Source of the DNA: CAZGAH01 sp964523295
GTDB taxonomy: Bacteria > Desulfobacterota > Desulfovibrionia > Desulfovibrionales > Desulfovibrionaceae
DNA: 64,000 bases
Direction: 5' to 3'
Assembly: GCA_964523295.1 (NCBI GenBank)
Contig: CAZGAH010000002.1
Coordinates: 1 to 64,000 of the forward strand
Shown here one piece after another: positions 17,427-26,898 of the stretch (its first letter is position 1; every line of letters begins with the position of its first letter). The notes below the pieces were generated by a model. It searched no databases. It was not told where the DNA came from and worked only from the letters and a program-made list of their open reading frames with translations. Position numbers and translations under genes: made by a program.

Positions 17427-18698
17427 TCATTCGCATTCACGGGTAGTAGACTCCTGAAAAAGACGAGGGGGCAGCTTGAAGTCCGAATTGCCGCCAACGC
17501 GAGGGGATTGCATCGTAGACGTCGAAGAGCCTTTCTTCTGCGCTTCAATGAACAACCCGAAGACCACAAGGCACAGGCTCATGGTCACCGGCCCGTAAAT
17601 AAGCCCCAGCGGGCCGAAAAGGATCACTCCGCCGACTATGGATACGAAGATCATCAGCAACGGCAGCTTTGCGCTTCCAACGATAAAGAACGGACGCACG
17701 ACGTTGTCCACCGTGCTGACCACGAGCAGCCACCAGAGGAGCAGGAAAATCGCCTTTCCTGTTGCCCCGCCGACAAAAAGGTAGATGATGAACGGGATAT
17801 GGATCAGCGCCAGGCCGATGACTGGCACCAGGGAGGCGACGAGGGCGACCATGCCCCAGAACAGAGCGTCAACGCCCACGAGCCACAGTCCCAGGGCGGT
17901 GGCAAGTCCTTGTGACAACCCGGCTGCAATGCCGCCTACAAGAATGGAACGGGTCACCAGCTTGAGTCTTTCGGCCAGTTCATACTCCTGACTGCGGCGA
18001 AGAGGCGACAAACGGCGTAACGCCTTCACGACCCGCTCCCCTTCGGCCAAAAAGTAGAAGAGAAAGAGCAGAAGCATGATAACCTGGATCAGAAAACTGG
18101 TCATCTGCCCTGCAAAGCCGCGACCTATCGAAAGAAGCCCCGTGCCGACCCCTCCGGCGACTCCCATGAGGTTGGTCTTGAGTCCTTGAACGTCGAAAGG
18201 GATTTTGTCCATTATAGTATGCAGCCAACCGGGAAGACTGAGCGATTTGAACCAGGCGATCAGGGCAGCTATCCCGCCCTCGTTGAACCATTGGACACTT
18301 GCTTCAATGACCGCCCCGGCCTCATTGGCCAGTATGATTGCCAGAATGGCGACGGGCATGACGATGAACAGAAACGTCGCGGTTGTGAGGAACACGGCCG
18401 TAATAATTCTGGACCCTCTGAAGACTGGCAGGATGCGCTTGCGCAATGGAGCCAGCAGCAGTGCGAGAATGGCGGCAAGGATGACAGGATTCCGGAAAGG
18501 CCATAAAAGAGCCACGAGCACGACAAGGGCTCCGATGAATACAAGCAACAGAAAAGGACGATAGAACCGGGCGTGCAGCGGGCCGACATCTTCCGCGTCT
18601 GCATCGCCGCACCCCGCTGTTGTCTGCATGGTGGCCGAACCTGCCACATTTTTCGAATCGAGCACCTCTGTGACGTCCGTACGGTCTTGTTCCGTCAT
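17427..18698 (-). CDS. AI-2E family transporter (permease)
   Basis: 423 residues, about eight membrane segments, matching the AI-2E exporter / YdiK-PerM family. Features: an N-terminal cytoplasmic tail of about 45 residues, paired TMs around residues 47-85, a long periplasmic loop (EASVQWFNEGGIAALIAWFKSL), then the conserved VDNVVRPFFI motif and FVSIVGGVILFGPLGLIYGPV near residues 340-375. Substrates vary in this family (AI-2, Na+/H+), so transport cargo is open. Last gene of the riboswitch-led operon, 63 bases after TerC. Confidence 0.9.
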   Translation of the reverse strand: MTEQDRTDVTEVLDSKNVAGSATMQTTAGCGDADAEDVGPLHARFYRPFLLLVFIGALVVLVALLWPFRNPVILAAILALLLAPLRKRILPVFRGSRIITAVFLTTATFLFIVMPVAILAIILANEAGAVIEASVQWFNEGGIAALIAWFKSLSLPGWLHTIMDKIPFDVQGLKTNLMGVAGGVGTGLLSIGRGFAGQMTSFLIQVIMLLLFLFYFLAEGERVVKALRRLSPLRRSQEYELAERLKLVTRSILVGGIAAGLSQGLATALGLWLVGVDALFWGMVALVASLVPVIGLALIHIPFIIYLFVGGATGKAIFLLLWWLLVVSTVDNVVRPFFIVGSAKLPLLMIFVSIVGGVILFGPLGLIYGPVTMSLCLVVFGLFIEAQKKGSSTSTMQSPRVGGNSDFKLPPRLFQESTTRECE

Positions 18699-18760
18699 CG
18701 TATGATTCTCCCTGCGTCGACGTCGTTATGCCTGATTTTCGATTCTTGTATCATGGAAAT

Positions 18761-19783
18761 TCAACGCTCACCACCCTCTTTCTCTTCGCTGGACGCAGGA
18801 TCGGATTTGGCCGGGCTGCCTGGCACCCACCAACGGGCAGCTTCTCTCAATCCCTCCTCGGTTGGCTCTGCGCGCGTCTTGAACAGTGAAAAGAGCACCG
18901 AGGCGGCGATGACGCCGGAAGTGATCAGCAGGGCCATCCCGGTGGGCACGATCATTGTGCCAGCCCATGCGTTGACGATCATCTTCCCGCCGACGATCAT
19001 GAGCACGAGCGACAGACCGTACTTCAGATAGTGGAAACGATGGATGACGCCCGCCAGGGCGAAGTAGAGCGCCCTGAGGCCGAGGATAGCAAAGACGTTG
19101 GACGTGTACACGATGAACGGATCGGTGGTGATGGCGAAGATGGCCGGAATGGAATCCAGGGCGAAGACCAGATCGGTGAATTCGATGAGCACCAGAACGA
19201 CGAGCAGGGGCGTGATGTAGAGCACGCCGTTGCGTCGGACAATAAATGTGCGGCCTTCCAAACCCTCTGTCACTCTGAAGTGACGACGCATGAACAGATT
19301 GATACGGTTTTCTTCAAGATTGGGCTCTTTTCCTACCGTTACCAGCATCTTGCCCCCCGTGAACAGGAGGAACGCTCCGAAGACGTAGATGACCCAGTGA
19401 AAAGCCTCGAGGATCGCCGCACCGGCCAGGATGAGCGAGGCACGCATGACCAGCGCACCAAGGATGCCCCAGAAGAGCACCTTGTGCTGACAGTCGCGGG
19501 GGATGCCAAAGTGCAGGAAAACAAGGATGAACACGAAGAGGTTGTCGATGGAAAGGCTCTTCTCGATGAGGTAGCCGGTAATGTACTCGGTACCGGCCTG
19601 TGGACCGAGAAAGTGATACACGCCAGCACCGAAGGCCAGGGCCAGGACGGCATAGCCCAGACTGAGCAGCAATGCCTCGCGCACGCCAATCTCGCGGCCC
19701 TTGCTGTGCAGGATGCCAAGGTCCAGGGCCAGGAGGACCACGACCAGAAGATTGAAGCCAATCCACATCCACGCGGTTTCCAA
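18761..19783 (-). CDS. TerC-family integral membrane protein
   Basis: 340 residues with about nine TM helices. TerC/Alx/YkoY proteins are linked to Mn2+ export and to metalation of secreted enzymes. The SIDNLFVFILVF segment near residue 78 and the FALDSIPAIFAIT segment near residue 205 hold the acidic membrane residues typical of the family. The start codon is TTG at 19783, chosen because AAAGGAGG lies six bases upstream. It is the third gene of the operon led by a yybP-ykoY Mn2+ riboswitch, the class that commonly controls TerC relatives; this supports a manganese role. Confidence 0.93.
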   Translation of the reverse strand: METAWMWIGFNLLVVVLLALDLGILHSKGREIGVREALLLSLGYAVLALAFGAGVYHFLGPQAGTEYITGYLIEKSLSIDNLFVFILVFLHFGIPRDCQHKVLFWGILGALVMRASLILAGAAILEAFHWVIYVFGAFLLFTGGKMLVTVGKEPNLEENRINLFMRRHFRVTEGLEGRTFIVRRNGVLYITPLLVVLVLIEFTDLVFALDSIPAIFAITTDPFIVYTSNVFAILGLRALYFALAGVIHRFHYLKYGLSLVLMIVGGKMIVNAWAGTMIVPTGMALLITSGVIAASVLFSLFKTRAEPTEEGLREAARWWVPGSPAKSDPASSEEKEGGER

Positions 19784-19858
19784 GTACGGCCTCCTTTATT
19801 GATCGGAGAGTCTTGCTCTATGGTTTCAGGGTGTTACGCGTCGCCGGAGTCAAGCCAG

Positions 19859-19887
19859 GCCAGGCCGGACCTACGGTCCGGCCTGGC
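19859..19887. terminator. GC-rich stem-loop between htpX and terC
   Basis: A 13-bp perfect stem (GCCAGGCCGGACC / GGTCCGGCCTGGC without the flanking mismatch) around a TAC loop, right after the htpX stop. No U-tract. It may cause partial termination or mRNA processing within the operon. Confidence 0.35.
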
Positions 19888-19889
19888 GG

Positions 19890-20747
19890 TCATGAAGGCC
19901 TGGTCATGGCTTCCAACCGTGCGATGCGTTCCTCCAAAGGCGGGTGGGTGCTGAAGAGCGAGGCAAACCTGGACCCGCTGAAGGGGTTGACGATGAACAT
20001 GTGCGCCGTAGCCTGATTTCCAGAATTCATGGGAATCTGGCCGGACCACATCCCGAGCTTCTTCAGTGCTCCTGCAAGAGCCTTGGGATCAGCGGCAAGT
20101 CCGGCTCCCGTGTCGTCAGCAAGGTACTCCCGCGAACGGGATATGGCCATTTGAACGAGCATGGCCGCTACCGGCGCGAGAAAGGCCATGAGCAGGGAAC
20201 TGGCAAAGCCGCCTCCTTCCTGTTCGTCTTTATTCCCGCCGATGCCGAAGAGGGCTCCCCATTGAAGCATGTTGGCCGCCGAAACGATGACTCCTCCGAT
20301 GACTCCGGCGATGCTTTGCACCAGGATGTCCCTGTTCTTGATATGGCCGATCTCATGGGCGATGACCCCGCGAAGCTCTTCGGGAGAAAGCAGACGTATG
20401 ATGCCCTCTGTCACGGCTACAACTCCGTGCTCTGGATTCCTGCCCGTGGCGAATGCGTTGGGGGCTTCCTCTGGAATGATGTACAACCGGGGCGAGGGGA
20501 TGCCAGCCCTGGCCGATAATTCCTCAACCATGCCGTGCAGGGCCGGGGCATCATGCGGGGACACTGCCCGTGCATTGTACATGGACAAGACGATCCTGTC
20601 CGAGAACCAATAGCTGCCCACATTCATTACCAAAGCAAGCACAATCGCGATGATGAGGCCCGTCTTGCCCCCCAGCATCTGCCCCATGAGGAGCATCAGA
20701 CCTGTGAGCAGGCCAAGCAGAAGAACTGTCTTGAATTGACTGGTCAT
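19890..20747 (-). CDS. htpX: HtpX membrane metalloprotease
   Basis: 285 residues, M48 family zinc protease of membrane-protein quality control. Two N-terminal TM helices (VLLLGLLTGLMLLMGQ, LIIAIVLALVMNVGS), the zinc motif HEIGH near residue 138 (GVIAHEIGHIKNRD), two more hydrophobic segments around residues 150-200, and the third ligand in SREYLADDTGAG. Full length. Start ATG 20747 with AAGGAAG. It is the second gene of the riboswitch-led operon, so its expression may follow manganese, an unusual association for a heat-shock protease. Confidence 0.96.
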   Translation of the reverse strand: MTSQFKTVLLLGLLTGLMLLMGQMLGGKTGLIIAIVLALVMNVGSYWFSDRIVLSMYNARAVSPHDAPALHGMVEELSARAGIPSPRLYIIPEEAPNAFATGRNPEHGVVAVTEGIIRLLSPEELRGVIAHEIGHIKNRDILVQSIAGVIGGVIVSAANMLQWGALFGIGGNKDEQEGGGFASSLLMAFLAPVAAMLVQMAISRSREYLADDTGAGLAADPKALAGALKKLGMWSGQIPMNSGNQATAHMFIVNPFSGSRFASLFSTHPPLEERIARLEAMTRPS

Positions 20748-20786
20748 AGTCTTCTTCCTTGATCCCGGTGTTTCGAATCCATCTCT

Positions 20787-20814
20787 CGTCCGGGGCCAAC
20801 CCTGGCCCCGGACG
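20787..20814. terminator. GC-rich stem-loop between the Tim44-like gene and htpX
   Basis: Perfect 12-bp stem CGTCCGGGGCCA / TGGCCCCGGACG with an ACCC loop, 12 bases beyond the Tim44-like stop. No U-tract. Confidence 0.35.
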
Positions 20815-20825
20815 AAAGACACGAT

Positions 20826-21857
20826 TTACCTGTCAAGCTGCTGAATACCTTCAAGCATCCAATACGGATTCGGATCCGACTCATCCTTTCGGAAGTGCCA
20901 GACTTCGCGGACCTGCGTGGGCCTGGAATCAGTCTGGTTCTCTCGGAGCAGGACATCATACAGAACCGATATCACGGTCTGCGTTCCCTGCGTCCCAGCC
21001 TCGATGATCCGGGCTTCAACCATCACAATGTCGGTTTTCCCGGGCGTGGGGTCCTCGTCGGCCTGCCGGGATATCTCGTCAAAGACCTCGGGGCTGGTGA
21101 ATCCGCGGATGTCGGCAAGGTCGCGACGGTCCCAGGAGGACTGAAGCCGCGCGTAGAGGCCCTTTGCCCCGGCCAGGAACTCCGCCTCGTCAAAACCAGC
21201 GGGCAGGACTGGCGGCGTGATGCCGGCTGAGCCGTCCGGTCCAACGGGCGCTACGTGCGCGGAACCCCAGCCGCCGGCGCCCCCGGCAGGGGAGCAGTTC
21301 CCTGCCGGAGCGGCAGCGTAGGCAAGCCTGTCACCACCCACCGGGGCGGCATGAGCCATCTGCGCCGCCTGAGTCGCCTGACCAGCCTGGGTTGCCTGGG
21401 TTGCCCGCCGCGAGCGGATGAACCTGAAGAGCAAGAATCCGGCAATTCCGAGCAGGAGAATTTCCATCATTCCAAAGCCTCCGCCAGCTCCGCCGAACAG
21501 CAGCGACCCGAGCATACCGCCCACGAGCAGGCCGCCAAGCATGCCGCCCATGCCGCCAAATCTGGACATGAATCCACCGGGGGCCGGATTGGGCTGCTGA
21601 TTGGGCGCGCCCTTGCCCGGGGGCGTCTGCTTGTCGTAGCCTTTGGAATAGGAATCCTTGCTGCCGAATGATTTCCCCCCGCCCATGCGCTTGGCTTCGG
21701 CGAAATCAAAGGACATGAAGAGCACGGCAAGCGCGAAGAGAGGGGCGTATATCCAGCGCATCATGTCCGCTGGCGGACGGGCTGCGTGGGCGACGGAGAT
21801 TGCGCGCGGGCCGCGAACGGTTGGCGCAACGGAAGAAAGAGACGGACTGAATCGCAT
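20826..21857 (-). CDS. Tim44-like domain membrane protein
   Basis: 343 residues. A hydrophobic segment (IYAPLFALAVLFMSFDFAEA, residues about 35-54) acts as signal or anchor. A Gly/Met-rich region with a second membrane span (GMMEILLLGIAGFLLFRFIRS, about residues 127-147), a low-complexity Ala/Gln linker, and a C-terminal Tim44-like domain (EAEFLAGAKGLYARLQSSWDRRDLADIRGFTSPEVFDEI) follow. Tim44-like bacterial proteins are membrane-associated and often sit near stress genes. The ATG at 21857 has GGAGG at good spacing; an internal ATG at 21764 would put the signal nearer the start but lacks a ribosome site. First gene after the riboswitch. Confidence 0.85.
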   Translation of the reverse strand: MRFSPSLSSVAPTVRGPRAISVAHAARPPADMMRWIYAPLFALAVLFMSFDFAEAKRMGGGKSFGSKDSYSKGYDKQTPPGKGAPNQQPNPAPGGFMSRFGGMGGMLGGLLVGGMLGSLLFGGAGGGFGMMEILLLGIAGFLLFRFIRSRRATQATQAGQATQAAQMAHAAPVGGDRLAYAAAPAGNCSPAGGAGGWGSAHVAPVGPDGSAGITPPVLPAGFDEAEFLAGAKGLYARLQSSWDRRDLADIRGFTSPEVFDEISRQADEDPTPGKTDIVMVEARIIEAGTQGTQTVISVLYDVLLRENQTDSRPTQVREVWHFRKDESDPNPYWMLEGIQQLDR

Positions 21858-21900
21858 TGTGAACCTCCAGACTGTTGGTGTTTTATGCTGGAGGTCTAAA

Positions 21901-21948
21901 AACACAAAAACGAGACATCCAGCATGATTTATCACGCTGAAGGTCTCG
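21901..21948 (-). terminator. Riboswitch expression-platform terminator
   Basis: On the minus strand CGAGACCTTCAGCGTGA pairs with TCATGCTGGATGTCTCG (one mismatch, two G-U) around a TAAA loop, then TTTTTGTGTTTTT. Its 5' arm contains the GAGACC end of the aptamer, so ligand-bound aptamer and terminator compete. Confidence 0.85.
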
Positions 21949-22040
21949 CTCATCGGCGTTGGGGCCGACGACAAGGCCAAGCGTCGGTTGATCGACGCCA
22001 GTGCTGTTGACCTTGCCCGAAAGAGCTACTCCCCTTCAAG
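21942..22040 (-). promoter_or_regulatory. yybP-ykoY (Mn2+) riboswitch
   Basis: The minus-strand RNA begins GAAGGGGAGUAGC and ends GAGCGAGACCUUC, the two conserved ends of the yybP-ykoY aptamer; GAAGG and CCUUC close P1. Between them lie GGUCAACA and several GC-rich stems (for example GCGUCG/CGACGC). This class binds Mn2+ and turns on Mn-homeostasis genes. It starts right after the promoter at 22050-22078 and feeds an overlapping terminator, so control is transcriptional. It leads the Tim44-like/htpX/terC/AI-2E operon. Confidence 0.88.
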
Positions 22041-22049
22041 TACAAAAAC

Positions 22050-22078
22050 TAAATAACGATTGGTTCAGGCACTGTCAA
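22050..22078 (-). promoter_or_regulatory. Sigma-70 promoter of the riboswitch operon
   Basis: TTGACA (22078-22073) and TATTTA (22055-22050) on the minus strand with a 17-base spacer. The predicted start lies a few bases before the aptamer. Confidence 0.8.
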
Positions 22079-22302
22079 GGGGGTCCGGAGGCGAAAATTG
22101 GATCGACAAGAAGCCTGACGTCGTTAATCTCTTGCCTTTTCTCCGAGAACACGGAAGAATAACTCTTCGGTTTACATTTCAACTTATTATTATTGCTCAA
22201 TAAAACAACGTCGCAACTGCCGTCAGGTTTTCATAAGGCGCGAGGTCATGACGGATGGCGGCGTTCACAGGGTGTTTTCACATTTTTTTTGGAGGCTCGA
22301 TT

Positions 22303-23622
22303 ATGACGGCTATCTGGTTTGAGATCGGAATCATCCTCGTGCTTGTTATCATCAATGGTTTTTTTTCCATGGCCGAGATGGCCATCGTCTCGTCTAAGCC
22401 TGTCTTGCTAAAAAACATGGCCAAAGGCGGCGATTCGATGGCGCAATCCGCGTACCGCCTCCAGCAACAGCCGGATCGCTTCTTCTCGACCGTCCAGATC
22501 GGAATCACTCTCGTCGGCATATTCACCGGTGCCTACGGAGGGGCAACCCTTTCCGAATCGGTTGCCGCCATCCTGGCAGTCTCCCCCCTGCTGAAACCTT
22601 ACGCGGAAACTCTGGGCCTGATTTGTGTCGTCTTGCCCATCACGTATCTGACTCTGATTCTTGGAGAACTTGTACCAAAGAGACTGGCCTTCGCCTACCC
22701 CGTCACCCTGGCCAAACTCGTAGCGCCAACCATGCTGGCGCTGATGTATGTGTCGCTTCCGGCCGTTCGCTTCCTGAGCGCATCAACTGGTTTTGTCCTT
22801 CGATTGTTACGCCTTCGCTCTCATGGAGGGCAAGAAGTCACCGAGGAGGAAATCCGCTCCGTAATTGCTGAAGGAGCACAGTCCGGCATCCTGGACACGG
22901 CTGAACGGGACATGATGGATCGCGTTTTTCGGTTGGGTGATCGTCATGTGGGATCCCTCATGACCCATCGTTCTCAAGTCGTTTGGCTGGATATGGAAGA
23001 ACCTTGGGAGGACAACGCAAAGAAAATCAAGGAAAGTAGCTTTTCTCGGTTTCCTGTGGCCAAAGGGTCCCTGGACAATGCGCTCGGGGTCCTCAAAGTC
23101 AAGGACCTGTTTGATCGATCCCGGGAGCTCCAGGCCGAAGAACTCATGAATATCCTTTATGCCCCTCTTTACATACCTGAATCAATGCGTGCCTTGAAAT
23201 TGCTGGAGCTTTTCAAAGGGCGACCTCGGATGCATTACGCCTTCGTCATGGATGAATTTGGTGGCATCATGGGCATAGTCACACTCAACGACATACTCGA
23301 AGCCCTCATAGGCGACCTGCCTGGCACTGGAGAATACGAGGAGCAGGCAATTGTTCAACGAGCTGAAGGATCATGGCTCATCGATGCCATGACGCCTTTC
23401 GATGAGGTCCTGCACCTTCTGGATATATCACCAGAGGGAACAGGTTTCACTGAAGGAGATTTCAAGACAATCGCCGGGTTCTGCTTGAAGCATCTGGGCC
23501 GCATCCCCTCAATCGGCGACCGCTTTGCCTGGCGCGAGGTTTCTTTCGAAATCGTCGATGTGGACGGACGGCGCATCGACCGAGTGCTGGTCGAAAAGAA
23601 AATGGCCCCTGAAGGTGCGTAG
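22303..23622 (+). CDS. CNNM/CorC-type transporter-associated protein (HlyC/CorC family)
   Basis: 439 residues. An N-terminal DUF21/CNNM membrane domain (TM helices near residues 1-25, 60-90, 100-130, 135-160) is followed by two CBS domains (SLMTHRSQVVWLDM, LMNILYAPLYIPES, FVMDEFGGIMGIVTLNDILEALIGD) and a C-terminal CorC_HlyC domain (GSWLIDAMTPFDEVL, FCLKHLGRIPSIGD). Such proteins are linked to Mg2+/Co2+ efflux and metal resistance. I place the start at ATG 22303, with GGAGG at 22291-22295; an upstream ATG at 22255 lacks a site. It diverges from the Mn2+ riboswitch operon, so a metal theme is likely. Confidence 0.92.
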   Translation: MTAIWFEIGIILVLVIINGFFSMAEMAIVSSKPVLLKNMAKGGDSMAQSAYRLQQQPDRFFSTVQIGITLVGIFTGAYGGATLSESVAAILAVSPLLKPYAETLGLICVVLPITYLTLILGELVPKRLAFAYPVTLAKLVAPTMLALMYVSLPAVRFLSASTGFVLRLLRLRSHGGQEVTEEEIRSVIAEGAQSGILDTAERDMMDRVFRLGDRHVGSLMTHRSQVVWLDMEEPWEDNAKKIKESSFSRFPVAKGSLDNALGVLKVKDLFDRSRELQAEELMNILYAPLYIPESMRALKLLELFKGRPRMHYAFVMDEFGGIMGIVTLNDILEALIGDLPGTGEYEEQAIVQRAEGSWLIDAMTPFDEVLHLLDISPEGTGFTEGDFKTIAGFCLKHLGRIPSIGDRFAWREVSFEIVDVDGRRIDRVLVEKKMAPEGA

Positions 23623-23750
23623 GGAGTGCAAAGCCTTGCCGTTTTTGCCAGCCTGACCGCCCATCGGGCTGGCATGTCCACTCGCTTTTTCAGTCGCACA
23701 ACCAGATGAACAACGTTATGCCCCGGCTCGCCGCCTGCATCACGCGCCGT

Positions 23751-26052
23751 TCAGGCCTCGCCCAGCGCCTCTTCGATATACGGCGGGATCGGTACGCCGG
23801 CCATGGTCAGGTTGTCGCGCGCGCGTGCGACCAGACTACGTGATACGCCGGTCGCGTCCCAATAGGCGCCCGGGTTGTCCACGAAGCGGAGCATGATATC
23901 CAGGCCTTCCCGATAGTCGCGCACCAGGTGGCAGCAGCGCGACACCCAGCCCGGGCCCAGGGGACCGACGGACACGGCGCCGCCGGCGAAGGGCTCGGCG
24001 ATGGTCTGAAACTGGCGGATGGTCTGTTCCCACAGATGCGTCCCGCCTGGCCCCAGGCCGAGCGGATCGACAAAAATGTAGGGCGCGGGCAGGCAATGGC
24101 CGATCTTCATGAAGGTCAGGGCCATGTTGATCTCGTAGCAGGTACCGTATCCGCCCACGTTGAAGATCTTGAAAATCGAGCGCCGGTCCAGGATGTCCTG
24201 GCGCGTGTTCATGGCCTGGGCCCGGAACTGGACCAGGGCGTCCGGGGCGAGGTTCGGCGGCTGGCCGATTTTTTCCCCGTCGATGCCCACACCGAGCCGG
24301 TAAATGCCAAGTTTGGCCGCTGCGTCGTCCACGGCCAGCATGATTCCCGGTCCGCTGCCATGGGCAACGGCCAGACCCGGCCCCAGGTGCGGATCCGCGG
24401 CCAGCGGCTCGAGAAAGGCCTCGAACTGGGCCGTGAACTCGGCGTGCAGGGCCTGGACGGACGAGCCGAAGACCGCGAGCGTCGTATGGACCTGCCGGAA
24501 CCGCTCCTTGCCCCTGGCCGTGACCCAGAAGCCATGGTGGAGTTCGCGCACCTCGGAAACGCCCCCGTCCTCCATGAGCAAATAGAAACGGACGCCCTCG
24601 AACTCGAGCTTGAGCAGCTCCTCGTAACTGGCCTGATCGAAGTAGAGGTCCGCGTCGCCGTTTGCCTTGCGGCTGTTGATGCTCCGCAACACGATGACGC
24701 CGAAGCCGTTGCGTTTGATCACGCGCAGCGTATCCATGGGCGGCAGACTGTCCGCGATAAACACCTTGGAGAGTTTCTGCTCGCCGCCGACGTAGCGCAG
24801 CTCGTCCAGAAAATTTCGAAAGCGCCGCGGAATTTCCTCGCCGTCGAGCACGCCTTCCCGGATATTGCCGCGTACGGTCTCGTAGACCAGACGCCACTGG
24901 AATTCCGGAATCCAGCAGCCGTCCTCCTCCTCCCAGGGGATGTTGACCATTTTTCCCGGCATGAGCAGCCGGCCGTACGATCCGCCCTGCTCNNNNNNNN
25001 NNNNNNAGAACTCCCTTGACCAGTTCCGGGTCGAGCGCGCTGGTGACCTCGTCGAACAGCGGGGAGCATATCCTGGGATTGAAAATGTCGGTCAGCTCGG
25101 CGAAGTCCACGCCGCGCTCCAGAATATCGCCAGCCTGACCGGGTAGCAGCAATCGGCCTGCTATCCGGGCCACCCGGTCGTCCGCGGGGTAGAGCCGGAT
25201 GCGGATGCGCAAATCGGCGTTGGACACCGGTTCCTCGCTGCGGTTGTAGAGTTCGACGTGGCGGTGCGGCCGCAAGCCCGTGGTCCGGATTCCGTCCAGC
25301 AGCCGCGAGGCCAGATGAAAGACCCGGTCATTGAGCACGCGGCGATCGATGAACGCCGTGAACGGCCCCAGGGCAATCCGGACCGCTCCGACCAGGAATT
25401 CGCGCGGCGGAAATTTCTCAGGCAGCCCGACCGGAGACTGGTGCTGAAAAAGCCCCAGTCCGTGCTTGCCGCGCAGGACCATTTCCGTAAAATTTTGCGG
25501 AATGGCCAGCAGCCGCTCCGAAAGCACGTAGCGGACGGGCTCAAGCGGGAGCTCGATCGCCCCGTCAATGCCTATCGCGTGGCGCCCGGGCAGCAACAAC
25601 CAGCCCCGCTCCAGGGCCTCGCCGACGTCGGCGCTGGAAAGCGGCTCGCTCATGGGGATGAACAGCCGTCCGATGTCCACGGCCTCGCGCGCTGCGAGCT
25701 GCGACAGGTCGGATAAGGACTCCCCGAGCAGCCGGTTCAGGGCCATGACCTCGATGGCGAACTCGATGCTCTTGCGTCGGTCGTCGATCTGCGGACTCTC
25801 GGATTGCAAGCGTACGTCGATACCAATCCGGGAGTGGCCGCTGCGACCGGAGATTTCGATCAGCTCGGACAAGGGCCGGCCCTCGCCGCGCGCCCGGTCG
25901 CACATGTCCCGCACCAGCCCCCGCAAGGCGTCCGAGGTGCGCGAGAAACGCATGGTCGCCTGGACCTGCGGGGCCGCCAACTCCTGATTGAAGTGAACGT
26001 CGCCCACGTCGACGAGCTGGCCGTCACCGGTGACAAAGGGGGATCGTTTCAT
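23751..26052 (-). CDS. Long LOG-family (Rossmann, lysine-decarboxylase-like) protein
   Basis: About 766 residues, split by a 14-N gap at 24993-25006. The first 350 residues form a domain I do not recognise (starts MKRSPFVTGDGQLVDVGDVHF, includes LDGIRTTGLRPHRHVELYNRS). The last 260 residues are a LOG-type Rossmann fold: TLAVFGSSVQALH, AHGSGPGIMLAVDDAA and NVGGYGTCYEINMAL, the last corresponding to the PGGxGTxxE motif. LOG enzymes release cytokinin-type bases from nucleotides or act as nucleotide-5'-monophosphate nucleosidases. The first Gly of the PGG motif follows Val-Gly rather than Pro, so activity is unsure. The gene stands alone. Confidence 0.8.
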
Positions 26053-26275
26053 AGGCAGGACTCCGTTGTCATAACCTCGCGGTCGCCGGCCGTGCCGGAC
26101 GTCCTCGTTGCAGTTCCCTCAGGAACGCAGCAAGCATACTCCTTCCAGCCTGCCACGTCGAGCCCGGCAGCCCGGCCAGCCATTGCGCATGCAACGTACG
26201 CGACGCCAACCTGGATGCACGGCACGTCGCTCCAAGGGAATCTGCGAAAGGGAAAGAGACCAGCGGCGAGGGCAG

Positions 26276-26294
26276 CCCGGGGCATCGCCCCGGG
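26276..26294. terminator. GC-rich stem-loop after the 26343 gene
   Basis: Perfect 8-bp stem CCCGGGGC / GCCCCGGG with an ATC loop, about 50 bases after the minus-strand stop at 26343. No U-tract. Confidence 0.3.
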
Positions 26295-26342
26295 AGCTGG
26301 CGAGGTCTGTTGCGCCGATGCGAGGTGGCAGGATACGGAGGG

Positions 26343-26801
26343 TCAGTGCGCCCTGTCGCCGAGCAGATGCTCCGTGGCGGCGCGGACATCGCAGTCAAGC
26401 CGGGATTCGTCCCGTGGCCGTTCGCCCAGGTGCATATCGAGCGCGCCGGCGAGATCCCTGGCGAAGGGATCGAAAATGCCCTCTTCGAGCAGCTGGTCGA
26501 AGAAGATTTTCACGCCGTAGTCGAACAAATGGACCTTTCCCTGACGGGTGAGCCGGCCCAGATAGGCGCTGTGCTTCCAGGGCCTGTCCATCTGGACGAG
26601 AAAGGGGCGGATGCCGTTGTTGCGGCATTGGATCGTGAGCTGGTAGCGATCACCGGAAAACAACGACTCGGCGATGATCGACCGGTCCTTCTGCGCACGG
26701 CCCGCCTGCCCCCCCTGAACGAGATAATTCAAGAAATAGCTCAGATCGATGTACAGCCGCAGCAGGGATTCGCGGTACGTATCGGTCACTTTCGAGCCCA
26801 T
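26343..26801 (-). CDS. Hypothetical protein
   Basis: 152 residues, soluble, family not recognised. It starts MGSKVTDTYRESLLRLYIDLSYFLNYL at an ATG with an AAGGAAGG site. Middle part: DRYQLTIQCRNNGIRPFLVQMD, then HLFDYGVKIFFDQLLEEGIFDPFARDLAG. The pattern (mixed beta and helix, no cofactor motif) suggests a small regulatory or structural protein. It follows the selenoprotein gene by 98 bases on the same strand, with a hairpin between, so it may or may not be co-transcribed. Confidence 0.7.
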   Translation of the reverse strand: MGSKVTDTYRESLLRLYIDLSYFLNYLVQGGQAGRAQKDRSIIAESLFSGDRYQLTIQCRNNGIRPFLVQMDRPWKHSAYLGRLTRQGKVHLFDYGVKIFFDQLLEEGIFDPFARDLAGALDMHLGERPRDESRLDCDVRAATEHLLGDRAH

Positions 26802-26846
26802 GATCCTTCCTTTTCCATTGTCCCTTGCCAGGCGCGGGCTTTCCGG

Positions 26847-26876
26847 TTGCGGTCGCCGCGCAGGCGGCGACCGCAA
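26847..26876. terminator. GC-rich stem-loop after the selenoprotein gene
   Basis: 13-bp perfect stem TTGCGGTCGCCGC / GCGGCGACCGCAA around a 4-base loop, 23 bases after the stop at 26899. No U-tract. Confidence 0.4.
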
Positions 26877-26898
26877 TCAATCGGAAATGCGGCCTCGT

